This document shows, piece by piece, positions 17,335 to 25,616 of a stretch of 64,000 nucleotides of DNA; within the stretch, counting starts at the first letter, position 1, and every line of letters starts with the position of its first letter. Source of the stretch: Streptomyces sp. NBC_01314. Lineage in GTDB: Bacteria > Actinomycetota > Actinomycetes > Streptomycetales > Streptomycetaceae. The notes below the pieces were generated by a model that worked only from the letters and a program-made list of their open reading frames with translations, made no database searches and was not told the origin of the DNA. The position numbers were made by a program, and so were the translations under genes. The stretch lies in assembly GCF_041435215.1 (NCBI RefSeq), contig NZ_CP108394.1, positions 1,736,001 to 1,800,000 on the forward strand, given 5' to 3'.

Positions 17335-17377
17335 ACGGTCCGGTGCCGGGCGCCGCAGGCACCCGGCACCGGACCGT
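17335..17377. terminator. Hairpin terminator
   Basis: A perfect 16-bp stem (ACGGTCCGGTGCCGGG paired with CCCGGCACCGGACCGT) with an 11-base loop starts 14 bp after the MBL-fold gene. It would end that transcript before the NTF2-like gene at 17426. Confidence 0.85.
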
Positions 17378-17425
17378 CCCACGCACCCCGCTCGCTCGCG
17401 CCCCGCCCCCCGGAAAGGCCACCAC

Positions 17426-17845
17426 ATGAGTGACACAACCGACTTCCACACCTCCCCCGCCCCCGCCGACGTGGTCCGACGCCAATACCTCGCCTCCGCC
17501 CACGGCGACCTCGAGGCCCTCCGCAACACACTGGCCGACGATGTCGAGTGGACCGAGATGGCCGGCTTCCCCCTCGCCGGCACCTACCGCACCCCCCACG
17601 GCGTCACCTCCGCCGTCATGGAACAACTCGGCAAGCACTGGGACAGCTGGACCGCCCACGACGACACCTACATCGTCGACGGGGAGAACGTCGTCGTCCT
17701 CGCCCGCTACACCGCCACCAACAAGGCCACCGCAAAGGACATCGACGTCCGCGTCGCCCACCACTTCATCGTCCGCGGCGGCCACATCGTCCGCTTCGAA
17801 CAATTCGTCGACACCGCCGAAGTCCGCGATGCCATGCAGGCCTGA
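17426..17845 (+). CDS. SnoaL/NTF2-like domain protein
   Basis: A 139-residue protein with the SnoaL-like NTF2 fold: VVRRQYLASAHGDLEALRNTLADDVEWTE, then GTYRTPHGV, and a C-terminal sheet HHFIVRGGHIVRFEQFVDTAEV. Such proteins are small isomerases, cyclases or binding proteins with a conical pocket; no function can be fixed. The ATG at 17426 is preceded by GGAAAGG. It lies alone between two terminator-like regions. Confidence 0.8.
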   Translation: MSDTTDFHTSPAPADVVRRQYLASAHGDLEALRNTLADDVEWTEMAGFPLAGTYRTPHGVTSAVMEQLGKHWDSWTAHDDTYIVDGENVVVLARYTATNKATAKDIDVRVAHHFIVRGGHIVRFEQFVDTAEVRDAMQA

Positions 17846-18434
17846 TGTGTCATCAGTTCCCTTTTCAGTGGGTCCATTTGCCCATCAGGCCCATGCACTG
17901 AAGAGAGCACCTCGCTCAACGCGGTGATCCCGTCGAAGCGGACTCCGCGCCACAGCCGGCCTGGCGTGTTCACTCCTCCGCTGGTCAGCTTCTGCTCGAT
18001 CAGGCGGAGGACGTTTCTCGACTGATGGGCAGCGGCCCCTCACGGCCTGCTCGCACGTGCCCGCGTCCCGTAGGACGAACTCACGCCGCCCTTCGGGTCG
18101 TAGACCCGCGGTGCGCCGACCGACGCGTCATGCGGTCCGAGCGAGGGCTGACGCGGCGCGCGACTCAAAGGACCTCGCGAACGCCGCTCGACGGCCCGTC
18201 CGGCGGTCAAGCGCATGCCATGTCATGGTGCGCCGGTCGGCAGCGTCCATGCGGTCTCCTCCCGCGCCGGCAGGTTCCGTGACCAACCTGGTTCAGCGGA
18301 GCCGGAAGCGTCCGGCCGCTCAGCACGGCGACGTACGCGGGCCGCCAAGGCGCTCTGCGACACCGGTACGGCCCTGACAGGGGCTGAGCGGATTGGCTCC
18401 GCGCGAGCACGCAAAGTTATCGAAGTTTCAAGCC
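17846..18434. other. Gap without a recognisable gene
   Basis: About 590 bp with no frame that resembles a known protein. Codon-position GC skew is weak and stops are frequent in the frames that stay open. It may hold remnants of a lost gene, but I can name none. The 3' end carries the promoter of the tautomerase operon. Confidence 0.5.
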
Positions 18435-18490
18435 TTGTTTCTTCAGGCGGACCCTGTTTACTCTACCGAAACGCCAAAGGTGGCGTTTCG
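18435..18490 (+). promoter_or_regulatory. Promoter and palindromic operator of the tautomerase-LIV operon
   Basis: TTGTTT at 18435-18440 and TACTCT at 18459-18464 (18-bp spacer) form a plausible promoter. A 9-bp perfect inverted repeat, CGAAACGCC at 18467-18475 and GGCGTTTCG at 18482-18490 with a 6-bp spacer, covers the expected transcription start. Its place suggests a repressor site, perhaps for one of the two IclR proteins in the island. The first start codon is at 18517. Confidence 0.65.
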
Positions 18491-18516
18491 TCTCATCGAG
18501 AACGAGGTCTCCGGCC

Positions 18517-18720
18517 ATGCCCCTGCTGCAAGTGCATCTCCTCGAAGGCCGGCCCGCGTCGGTCAAGACGGAGCTCGTCCGGGAGCTCACGAAAGTTGTC
18601 GAGCGCGTGCTCGGGTCACGTCCCGAGCGGATCTCGGTCCTGGTCGCGGAGTACGCAGAGGGTCACTGGAGCGTTGCGGGCGAGCCCCTGGAACTGCCGC
18701 AGGCGGCTCGTCATGAGTGA
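18517..18720 (+). CDS. 4-oxalocrotonate tautomerase-family protein
   Basis: A 67-residue small tautomerase. After Met removal the second residue is Pro (MPLLQVHLLEG), the catalytic base of this family, and the rest shows the typical beta-alpha-beta unit (SVKTELVRELTKVVERVLG, then RISVLVAEY). It would catalyse keto-enol tautomerisation of an unsaturated oxo-acid. It is first in an operon; its stop overlaps the cyclase start by 8 bp. Usual members are 60-80 residues, so it is full length. Confidence 0.85.
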   Translation: MPLLQVHLLEGRPASVKTELVRELTKVVERVLGSRPERISVLVAEYAEGHWSVAGEPLELPQAARHE

Positions 18721-19534
18721 GCCGCGCACCACCCTGACCGACCTCGTAAACACGTTCGAGCTCTGTGCGGTCTTCGAGCTCGAGCACCCGCGTTACGTCG
18801 GGGCGCCGATCTTCCCGGCCCACTGGCCGGGCTTCGTCTACACGCTGCACCGACACCACGAGGCCCTCGGCGCAGGCGTCCGCACCAGCGCGTCGGGCAC
18901 CATCACGATGCAGGAGCACTCCGGGACCCACATCGACGCGCTGTGCCACCAGGCGGTCGAGATGCAGATGTTCGGCGGTGTGGAGGTGACCCCGCAGGTC
19001 CAGACGCCGCGCGGATTCACCGAGCTCGGCGCCGAGACGATCGCTCCGATATTCCGCCGCGGCGTCCTCCTCGACGTCCCCGCGACGATGGGTGTCGAAG
19101 CACTCGAGCCGGGCTACCTCGTCACGGCCGACGACCTGGCCCTGACCGAGAGGACCCAGGGCGTGGTTGTCGGCGACGGTGACTGCGTTCTCATCCGCAC
19201 CGGCGCCGGCAGTAGCTACTCGAAGCCGGAGAAGTACCTGGCCGGCGCCGGCATCAGCCCGGAGGCAGCCCGGTGGCTGGCAGCCAGGAACCCCTACCTC
19301 TGCGGCGCCGACAACGTCGCGTTCGACGTCCCCGAAAACAGTGATCCCGAGCTCGGATCGCTGCCGTGCCACGTGGTGCTGATCTACGAGGCCGGCATCT
19401 ACATCGTCGAGAACCTCCAGCTCGAGGACCTGGCCGCCAGCGGGAACCACGAGTTTCTGTTCGCCTGTCTGCCGCTGAAGCTCGCGGGGGTCACGGGCTC
19501 ACCGGTCCGCCCTGTCGCGCTCGTTCTTCCCTGA
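18713..19534 (+). CDS. Cyclase/kynurenine-formamidase-fold metal hydrolase
   Basis: A 273-residue member of the cyclase family (Pfam PF04199 type), metal-dependent hydrolases that open amides, lactones or cyclic imides. The signature HSGTHIDALCH is present, with the metal-binding His/Asp residues. Other marks are GVLLDVPATMG, VVVGDGDCVLIRTG and the late FLFACLPLKLAGVTGSPVRPVAL typical of the family. The ATG at 18713 overlaps the tautomerase gene, which implies a shared substrate path: ring opening followed by tautomerisation. Confidence 0.85.
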   Translation: MSEPRTTLTDLVNTFELCAVFELEHPRYVGAPIFPAHWPGFVYTLHRHHEALGAGVRTSASGTITMQEHSGTHIDALCHQAVEMQMFGGVEVTPQVQTPRGFTELGAETIAPIFRRGVLLDVPATMGVEALEPGYLVTADDLALTERTQGVVVGDGDCVLIRTGAGSSYSKPEKYLAGAGISPEAARWLAARNPYLCGADNVAFDVPENSDPELGSLPCHVVLIYEAGIYIVENLQLEDLAASGNHEFLFACLPLKLAGVTGSPVRPVALVLP

Positions 19535-19594
19535 CCGCACGGCCAACTTCCCTGGCCGCTTCGCGAACCCGAGAACCAACCTAAGGAGAACCCC

Positions 19595-20011
19595 GTGGGA
19601 TCGCTGTCCCTCAGCCAGGCCCAGTCCGCTCTCGAGGCATGCCTGGCCAAGGCGAACGACATCGGATCGCCGTCATCCATCGCTGTGCTCGACGACGGGC
19701 GCGAACTGCTCGCGTTCGCCCGGATGGACGGCGCGCTTCTGGCCAGCGCGGCCATCTCGCAGGCGAAGGCCTACACGTCTCGCTCACTCGGCTGCGACAC
19801 ACGTGACGTGGAAGGGCTCGCTCAGCCGGGCGGTGCGCTCTTCGGGATCCACACCGCTCACCTCGCGGTGGGCAGGGCCCTCATCACGTTCGGTGGCGGA
19901 GTGCTCGTCACCCTCGACGGCGAACCGGTCGGCGCCATCGGCGTCGCGGGCGGTACGCCGGACCAGGACCACGAGATCGCGGCCGCCGGCGCGGCAGCCC
20001 TGGCGGGCTGA
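19595..20011 (+). CDS. HbpS/GlcG-family small protein
   Basis: A 138-residue protein of the haem-degrading HbpS-like (GlcG/PduO C-terminal) family: a Leu/Ser-rich start, SIAVLDDGRELLAFARMDGALLAS, SQAKAYTSRSLG, then GGVLVTLDGEPVGAIGVAGG and DHEIA. Members are often found in catabolic operons for diols, glycolate or aromatics; their role is mostly unknown and some bind haem or cobalamin. It starts at a GTG (19595) with AAGGAGAA just upstream and is followed four bases later by the SDR gene. Confidence 0.82.
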   Translation: MGSLSLSQAQSALEACLAKANDIGSPSSIAVLDDGRELLAFARMDGALLASAAISQAKAYTSRSLGCDTRDVEGLAQPGGALFGIHTAHLAVGRALITFGGGVLVTLDGEPVGAIGVAGGTPDQDHEIAAAGAAALAG

Positions 20012-20014
20012 GCC

Positions 20015-20779
20015 ATGACGGACCTGAGTCAACTCAAGGGCAAGCGGATCGTCATGACCGGCGGGGCCGCCAACATCGGCCGTGCCTGCGCGCTCCTGAT
20101 GGCCCGCCACGGTGGGCACGTGGTCATCGGCGACATCGACGTGGCCGGAGCCGAGGAGACAGCCGCGCTCATCAAGAAGGAGGGTGGTGCGGCGTCGGTC
20201 GTACCGACCGATGTCACCTCCGAGGCGGCCATGAAGAATTTGGTCGACACCGCCGCCGAGCGGCTCGGCGGGCTCGATGTCGGCTTCTTCAACGCCGGTC
20301 TGCAGCGCTCGGGTGCCGTCACCGACTTCGAGGTCGCGGAGTGGGACGCCCTCTTCATGGTGAACCCACGACACTGCTTCCTCGGCGCGAAGCACCTGAC
20401 CCCGCATCTGCGGGAACGAGGCGGATCGATCGTCCTGACCTCGTCGATCGCCGGCATCAAGGGCGGGCCGGGCATGACGGCGTACTCCGCGTCCAAGGGC
20501 GCGATCGTCGGCTTCGGCAAGGCGCTGGCCGCCGAGCTCGCCCCGCACGGGATCCGGGTCAACACCGTGTGCCCCGGCTGGATCGACACCCCCTTCAACC
20601 AGCCCGCCATCGACTTCATGGGCGGGCGCGACTCGCAGGAGGAGGCCGTCCAACAGGTCGTCCCCCTCGGGCGGCAAGGCGTTCCCGAGGAGGTGGCGGG
20701 AGGCGTGCTCTTCCTGGCCTCCGACGCTTCGTCGTACATGACCGGCCAGCTGCTGGTCATCGACGGCGGCGTCGCCTGA
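20015..20779 (+). CDS. SDR-family oxidoreductase
   Basis: A 254-residue classical short-chain dehydrogenase. The cofactor motif is TGGAANIGRA, Asp follows strand 2 (VIGDIDVAGA), suggesting NAD preference, and the active site shows Ser in VLTSSIAG with YSASK. The C-terminal GQLLVIDGGVA is typical. It would oxidise a secondary alcohol, in this operon probably a hydroxyacid. The usual NAG motif reads FNAG. It lies between the HbpS-like gene and the transporter genes. Confidence 0.88.
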   Translation: MTDLSQLKGKRIVMTGGAANIGRACALLMARHGGHVVIGDIDVAGAEETAALIKKEGGAASVVPTDVTSEAAMKNLVDTAAERLGGLDVGFFNAGLQRSGAVTDFEVAEWDALFMVNPRHCFLGAKHLTPHLRERGGSIVLTSSIAGIKGGPGMTAYSASKGAIVGFGKALAAELAPHGIRVNTVCPGWIDTPFNQPAIDFMGGRDSQEEAVQQVVPLGRQGVPEEVAGGVLFLASDASSYMTGQLLVIDGGVA

Positions 20780-20833
20780 ACGACGCGGTGAACCAACTCC
20801 AACCACGCATGGCAACTCTTTAAGGAAACGCAC

Positions 20834-22201
20834 ATGAGCAGACGTAAGCCGACGGCTCGCCCGTCGCACCTCAGCTTCCCCTCCATAGACGTGTCCCGCC
20901 GTGGCTTCCTCGGGGGCGCCGCAGCCCTCGGAGGTACGGCACTGCTCGCTGCCTGTGGCGGCGGGGGCGGCGCCAGCGGCAGTTCCCCGACCAAGGTCGA
21001 CACCTCGAAGATCGACCCCGGCGCGGGCAAGGCACTGCAGGGCATCTTCGGACCCGGTGGCAAGGCAGGCGGCTCCGGAGTCACACTGTCCGCCGGCATG
21101 CTGCTGGCGATGACGGGGCAGGGCTCCTTCTTCGGCAAGGTGATGAGCCAGGGCGCCAAGCTCGCGGCGGCCCAGATCAAGGCAGCGGACGGGATCACGT
21201 ACGACATCCACATCGGCGATCACAAGAGCGGTGACGTTCCGGCCGCGCTCAGCTCAACGCGGCAACTTGTCACCCAGAACAAGATCAAGGTTTTGCAGAC
21301 CTCGTACGGCGCTCCCAGCGAGGCGATCGTCCCGCTGATCGGCCAGAACAAGCTGCTCTCCTTCAACGGCGGCGGCTCCAGCCCGGGCCAGGTCGGCAAG
21401 CCGTTCCTGTGGCAGACCCGGATGATCTTCGGCGACGACCCGTGCCCCGGCGCCCTGGCCTGGATCGCCAAGACGTTCCCGAAGGCCAGGAAGCTGGCGA
21501 TCATCGGCACCCAGGAGAACGGCGTCACGGGGGCCAAGACCATCGCCCCCGCGGCCTGGAAGCGCCTCACGGGCGGCTCGGTCGTCGCCAACGAGCAGCA
21601 CGACGTGGGTGCCACCGACTTCAGCTCGATCGTCGCGCGCATCAAGTCCGCCCGTCCGGACGCGATCCTGACCTTCAGCTTCGGCGACGACGTGGGCTAC
21701 CTCGTCAAGCAGCTCAGGGAAGCCAACGTCAAGGTGCCGATCATGGGCATCGAGTTCACCGGGCAGGCCGCGAAGGTCGCCGGTGCGGCGTACGACACGT
21801 ACACCTTCGCGACCGACTTCTACGACCCGAAGAACCCGAACCCCTGGAACAAGGTGTTCGTCGACGGTCACAAGAAGATGTTCGGCGAGGACCCCGAGTA
21901 CTACGGGGCCAACTACTACGAAGAGGTCTTCTTCGTCTGGGAGCTGGTTCGTCGCGTCCTGGCGGACGGCGGTGACGCGACCGACACCACCACGTTGCAG
22001 AAGGCGCTGGTGGCGAACCCGAAGTTCAAGTCCCTGTACGGGGGCGACGCGAGCGCGCCCGGGGAGGTCGAGTTCAGTACGGCCGACCACACCATCTCCA
22101 AGCCCATGGGCGTGTTCAAGGTCGTCGGCGGACAGCCCGTGAAGATCGCCGACATCGTCAAGCTCGCCTCGGGAGCAGACCCGGCAAAGACGCTGGTCTG
22201 A
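20834..22201 (+). CDS. LIV-type ABC transporter substrate-binding lipoprotein
   Basis: A 455-residue extracellular binding protein of the branched-chain amino acid/amide/organic-acid (LivK) class. The N-terminus carries a twin-arginine motif (SRRGFLGG, residues 21-28) and a lipobox ending LLAAC, so Cys41 would be lipidated. The binding domain follows (GVTLSAGMLLAMTGQGSFFG, then RQLVTQNKIKVLQTSYG, then GANYYEEVFFVWEL). It is followed by genes for both permeases and both ATPases, so it feeds a complete importer. LIV systems also carry aromatic and short-chain carboxylates; the neighbours favour an organic acid or amide. Confidence 0.9.
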   Translation: MSRRKPTARPSHLSFPSIDVSRRGFLGGAAALGGTALLAACGGGGGASGSSPTKVDTSKIDPGAGKALQGIFGPGGKAGGSGVTLSAGMLLAMTGQGSFFGKVMSQGAKLAAAQIKAADGITYDIHIGDHKSGDVPAALSSTRQLVTQNKIKVLQTSYGAPSEAIVPLIGQNKLLSFNGGGSSPGQVGKPFLWQTRMIFGDDPCPGALAWIAKTFPKARKLAIIGTQENGVTGAKTIAPAAWKRLTGGSVVANEQHDVGATDFSSIVARIKSARPDAILTFSFGDDVGYLVKQLREANVKVPIMGIEFTGQAAKVAGAAYDTYTFATDFYDPKNPNPWNKVFVDGHKKMFGEDPEYYGANYYEEVFFVWELVRRVLADGGDATDTTTLQKALVANPKFKSLYGGDASAPGEVEFSTADHTISKPMGVFKVVGGQPVKIADIVKLASGADPAKTLV

Positions 22202-22222
22202 CCAGACCGACCGAGGAGCACC

Positions 22223-23098
22223 ATGGATCTCACTCTCTTGGCCCAGCTCACCGTGTCCGGCGTCGTCGTCGGGTCCACCTACGCCCTTCTGGGGGTGAGC
22301 TTCGGCGTCATCTACGCCACCACGAAGATCTTCCACCTCGCCCATGCGGTGGCGTACGCCGGTGCGGCGTACGCGGCGGTGTGGTCGGCCGATTCCCTGG
22401 GACTGCCCTTCTGGCCCGCACTCGCGGTCGGACTGATCGCGGCCGTGCTGCTCGGGCTCGGCATCGAGAAGCTCTTCTACGCGCCCATGCGCAGGCGGAA
22501 CGCGACGTTGCTGACCATCTTCCTGGTGTCTCTCGGCATCAGCGTCGCGTTCCCCAACCTGCTCCAGCTCATGTTCGGGCCGGAGAACCAGACCCTTCCC
22601 CGGCCGGACAACCCGACCTACGGACTGGGCTCGGTCACGGTCTCGCGACACGACATCGTCACCGTCGCGATCGCGTGGCTGCTCATCGCCGCAGTGGCCA
22701 CGTTCATCGCACGGACCCGGTTCGGGCGGTCCATCACCGCGATGCGCACGAATCCCACCATGGCCGAGGCGGTCGGCATCGACGGCCGCCGCGTCTACTC
22801 GGTGGTGTTCGTCGTCGGAAGCCTGTTGGCCGGCGTTGCCGGGCTGCTGTTCACCGCCAAGGGCGTCGCCACGCCCACCATGGGGCTCCAGCCCACACTC
22901 ATCGGCTTCATCGCCGCCTTCCTGGGCGGCATCGGATCACAGTGGGGAGCGGCTCTGGGCGGGCTGGCCCTCGGGCTGATCAGCAGCTGGAGTGCGCTGT
23001 ATCTCCAGGTCGACTACGGGCCCGTCGTGGTCTTCGGCGCCATGTTCCTCGTCCTGCTCGTACGGCCGCAGGGCCTTCTCGGAAAGGCCGCCGCCTGA
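22223..23098 (+). CDS. LIV-type ABC transporter permease (LivH type)
   Basis: A 291-residue polytopic membrane protein with about eight hydrophobic segments, beginning LLAQLTVSGVVVGSTYALLGVSFGVIYAT, typical of LivH. The EAA-like loop for ATPase contact is near VGIDGRRVYSVVFVVGS. GAGGAGC precedes the ATG at 22223. The stop shares one base with the start of the LivM-LivG fusion (TGATG). Confidence 0.9.
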   Translation: MDLTLLAQLTVSGVVVGSTYALLGVSFGVIYATTKIFHLAHAVAYAGAAYAAVWSADSLGLPFWPALAVGLIAAVLLGLGIEKLFYAPMRRRNATLLTIFLVSLGISVAFPNLLQLMFGPENQTLPRPDNPTYGLGSVTVSRHDIVTVAIAWLLIAAVATFIARTRFGRSITAMRTNPTMAEAVGIDGRRVYSVVFVVGSLLAGVAGLLFTAKGVATPTMGLQPTLIGFIAAFLGGIGSQWGAALGGLALGLISSWSALYLQVDYGPVVVFGAMFLVLLVRPQGLLGKAAA

Positions 23099-24876
23099 TG
23101 AGCTACTACGCCGACGTCGCCATCTCGATCCTCATCCTCATGACGCTCGGGGTGTCCCTGAACCTCCTGCTCGGCTACGCCGGACGGGTTTCCATGGCGC
23201 ACGCCATCTTCTTCGGCATCGGCGGCTTCACCGCCGCCCGGCTGACGCTGCCCACGGCGGGCGACCTGGGAGGGGCGGCGACGGCGGGCTTGCAGACCGG
23301 CGCCGGCTGGAACTGGTTCCCCGCGCTGATCGCAGCCGTCGTCATGGCCTTCCTGGCCGCCCTGGTGATCTCCATCCCCGCGGTCCGGCTGGTCCGCGGG
23401 GAGTACCTGATCCTGCTGACCCTCGCCTTCCAGCTGGTCGCCAACCAGCTGATGGGCGTACTGGACTCGGTCACCGGCGGCCCCTACGGTCTCTCCGGCA
23501 TCCCGCCCATCCAGATCGGCAGCACGGTACTGCTTGCCCCTGAGCAGGTCTTCTGGGTGATGCTCCTCGCTGCCGCGCTCGCCGTCGCCGTCTGCTGGGG
23601 GCTGGGCGAATCGCCGTTCGGACGACTCCTCAAGGGCATCCGGGAGCACGAATCAGCGGTCTCGAGCGTCGGCAAGAACCCCGTTGTCCCGGAGCTGCTC
23701 GCCTTCAGCATCAGCGCCGCCGTCGCAGGCGGCATGGGCGCCCTGGCCGCGTTCTACTACGGGTCCGTCGTCCCCAGCAACTACTCCCTCACCTACTCGA
23801 TCCTCATCGTGTCCGTCGTCGTCCTCGGCGGCATCGGCAACCTATGGGGCCCGGTCGTCGGAGCGATCGCGCTCGGGCTGCTCGAACCGGTGCTGCGCAA
23901 GTACGTCGGCGACTCCGCCATCCCGTGGCAGGCCGTCATCTACGGAGCGGCGCTCGTCCTGATGATGCGGCTGCGGCCCGAGGGCCTGCTCCCGGAAGGC
24001 ATCGGACGCGGCCGGCTGCCGGGCAGGCGGAACAAAGCGCCCGCCATGCTGCCGACGGAGCAGGAGGCTCTCGCCCGGCTGCCCCACGCCGATGCGGAGG
24101 ACTCCTCAAGCCGGTCGGGCGAACCGATCGTCCAGGTCCAGGGTCTCGCCAAGAGCTTCGGCGGGCTGAAAGCGGTCAGCGGCGCGACCTTCACGCTCCA
24201 GCGGGGCCAGGTCACGGCACTCATCGGCCCCAACGGCGCCGGGAAGACGACGATCTTCAACATGATCTGCGGGACCCTCCGCGCCGACGAGGGACGGGTG
24301 TACCTCCGTGGCGAGGACGTGACCGGCAAGCCGGCCCACCGACTGGTCCACAAGGGCCTTGCCCGCTCGTTCCAGGACGTCCGCGTGTGCCAGCGGCTGA
24401 CCGCGCTCGACAACGTGGCCATGGGCGTGCAGGACCAGCCCGGTGAGCGCGTCAGCCGACTCGTACTGCGGCCGTTCGCGTCGCGGGCCGCGGAGGTTCG
24501 TGTGCGTCAGAAGGCGCTCGACTGTCTGGCGCTGCTCGGCATCGCCGACCGCGCGCACCTGCGGGTGAGCGAGCTGTCGTACGGCGACCAGAAGCTCGTC
24601 GCCATCGCCCGGCTCCTGGCCACCGACTGCGACGTGCTCCTCCTCGACGAACCGACCAGCGGCGTCGACCCCGCCAGCGTCGAGAAGGTCATCGACGGGA
24701 TCGCCCGCCTGCGGGACCTCGGCCACACCGTCTGCCTGGTGGAGCACAGCGTGCACTTCGTGCAGCGGCTGGCCGACCGGGCGGTCTTCCTCGACCAGGG
24801 GGCGGTCATCGCCGAGGGCACGGTGGACGAGCTGATGGGCCGCCGCGAGCTCGCCGAACTCTACTTCGGGACGTGA
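23098..24876 (+). CDS. Fused LIV-type permease and ATPase (LivM-LivG)
   Basis: A 592-residue fusion. Residues 1 to about 305 form a LivM permease (SYYADVAISILILMTLGVS, SMAHAIFFGIGGF, then the late LEPVLRKYVG). After a linker of about 30-35 residues (MLPTEQEALARLPHAD), a LivG ATPase occupies about 340-592, with Walker A GPNGAGKTT, a LSYGDQKL signature (in place of LSGGQQ), Walker B DVLLLDEPTSGVDPAS and H-loop VEHSV. Start ATG 23098 overlaps livH. Separate LivM and LivG are the rule, although LivM-LivG fusions occur in actinobacteria and proteobacteria. It ends in a 4-bp overlap with livF. Confidence 0.92.
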   Translation: MSYYADVAISILILMTLGVSLNLLLGYAGRVSMAHAIFFGIGGFTAARLTLPTAGDLGGAATAGLQTGAGWNWFPALIAAVVMAFLAALVISIPAVRLVRGEYLILLTLAFQLVANQLMGVLDSVTGGPYGLSGIPPIQIGSTVLLAPEQVFWVMLLAAALAVAVCWGLGESPFGRLLKGIREHESAVSSVGKNPVVPELLAFSISAAVAGGMGALAAFYYGSVVPSNYSLTYSILIVSVVVLGGIGNLWGPVVGAIALGLLEPVLRKYVGDSAIPWQAVIYGAALVLMMRLRPEGLLPEGIGRGRLPGRRNKAPAMLPTEQEALARLPHADAEDSSSRSGEPIVQVQGLAKSFGGLKAVSGATFTLQRGQVTALIGPNGAGKTTIFNMICGTLRADEGRVYLRGEDVTGKPAHRLVHKGLARSFQDVRVCQRLTALDNVAMGVQDQPGERVSRLVLRPFASRAAEVRVRQKALDCLALLGIADRAHLRVSELSYGDQKLVAIARLLATDCDVLLLDEPTSGVDPASVEKVIDGIARLRDLGHTVCLVEHSVHFVQRLADRAVFLDQGAVIAEGTVDELMGRRELAELYFGT

Positions 24877-25616
24877 ATCACATGACCAACCAGACCGTGG
24901 AACGAGCCGTGAAACCACTGCTCTCCGGCCGCGGCATCACCGCCGGTTACGGCAAGCGCCGTGTCCTGTCCGACGTGAGCGTCCATGTGGCGCCCGGTGA
25001 GGTCGTCGGCGTGCTCGGACACAACGGCGCGGGAAAGACCACGCTGCTCAAGACCCTGATCCGCATCAGGCCTCTGATCTCCGGCGACATCGAGTTCGAC
25101 GGCGAACAGGTCGAGCGTGCTTCCAGCGTTCAGATGGTGCGCCGTGGAATGTCGATCACACCGGCCGAGCAGCCCATCTTCCGGGACCTCACCGTCGACC
25201 AGAACCTGGAACTCGGCGCTTCCGGAGTATCCGACCGGGGCGAGATCCGTCGCCGGATGGAGGAGGTCTTCGAGGTCTTCCCCGTGCTGGCCGATCGCCG
25301 TACCGCGATCGCCGGGCGGTTCTCCGGTGGCCAGCAACGTCAGCTCTCCCTCGGCATAGCGCTCATGGCCCACCCGCGCCTGATGATGCTCGACGAGCCG
25401 TCGCTCGGTATCTCCCCGGCGGTCGTCGAAGCCACGTTCCGCACGATCCGTGAGCTGGCACAGGAACGGTCCATGAGCGTGCTGGTCGTGGAGCAGAACG
25501 TGAAAGCCCTCGCTGCCATCGCCGATCGGGTGTACGTCCTCCGCAACGGCTCGATCGTCCTTGAGGAGTCCGGGGCCGAGGCCCAGCAACGCCAAGTCTG
25601 GTGGGACCTGTTCTGA
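24873..25616 (+). CDS. LIV-type ABC transporter ATPase (LivF type)
   Basis: A 247-residue ABC ATPase: Walker A GHNGAGKTT, Q-loop in MSITPAEQPIFRDLTVDQNL, signature FSGGQQRQLSLG, Walker B LMMLDEPSLGISP, H-loop VVEQNV. The LGISP and PIFRDLTV forms mark LivF. GTG at 24873 overlaps the upstream stop (GTGA); an ATG at 24882 is an alternative start. The stop shares a base with the ATG of the LhgO-like gene. It pairs with the LivG domain of the upstream fusion. Confidence 0.9.
   Translation: MNHMTNQTVERAVKPLLSGRGITAGYGKRRVLSDVSVHVAPGEVVGVLGHNGAGKTTLLKTLIRIRPLISGDIEFDGEQVERASSVQMVRRGMSITPAEQPIFRDLTVDQNLELGASGVSDRGEIRRRMEEVFEVFPVLADRRTAIAGRFSGGQQRQLSLGIALMAHPRLMMLDEPSLGISPAVVEATFRTIRELAQERSMSVLVVEQNVKALAAIADRVYVLRNGSIVLEESGAEAQQRQVWWDLF

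Noticed and set aside
16064..17803. A 579-codon open frame on the minus strand
   Set aside because: It spans the opposite strand of a pseudogene, the MBL-fold gene and the NTF2-like gene and shows only low-complexity Gly/Val/Asp text.
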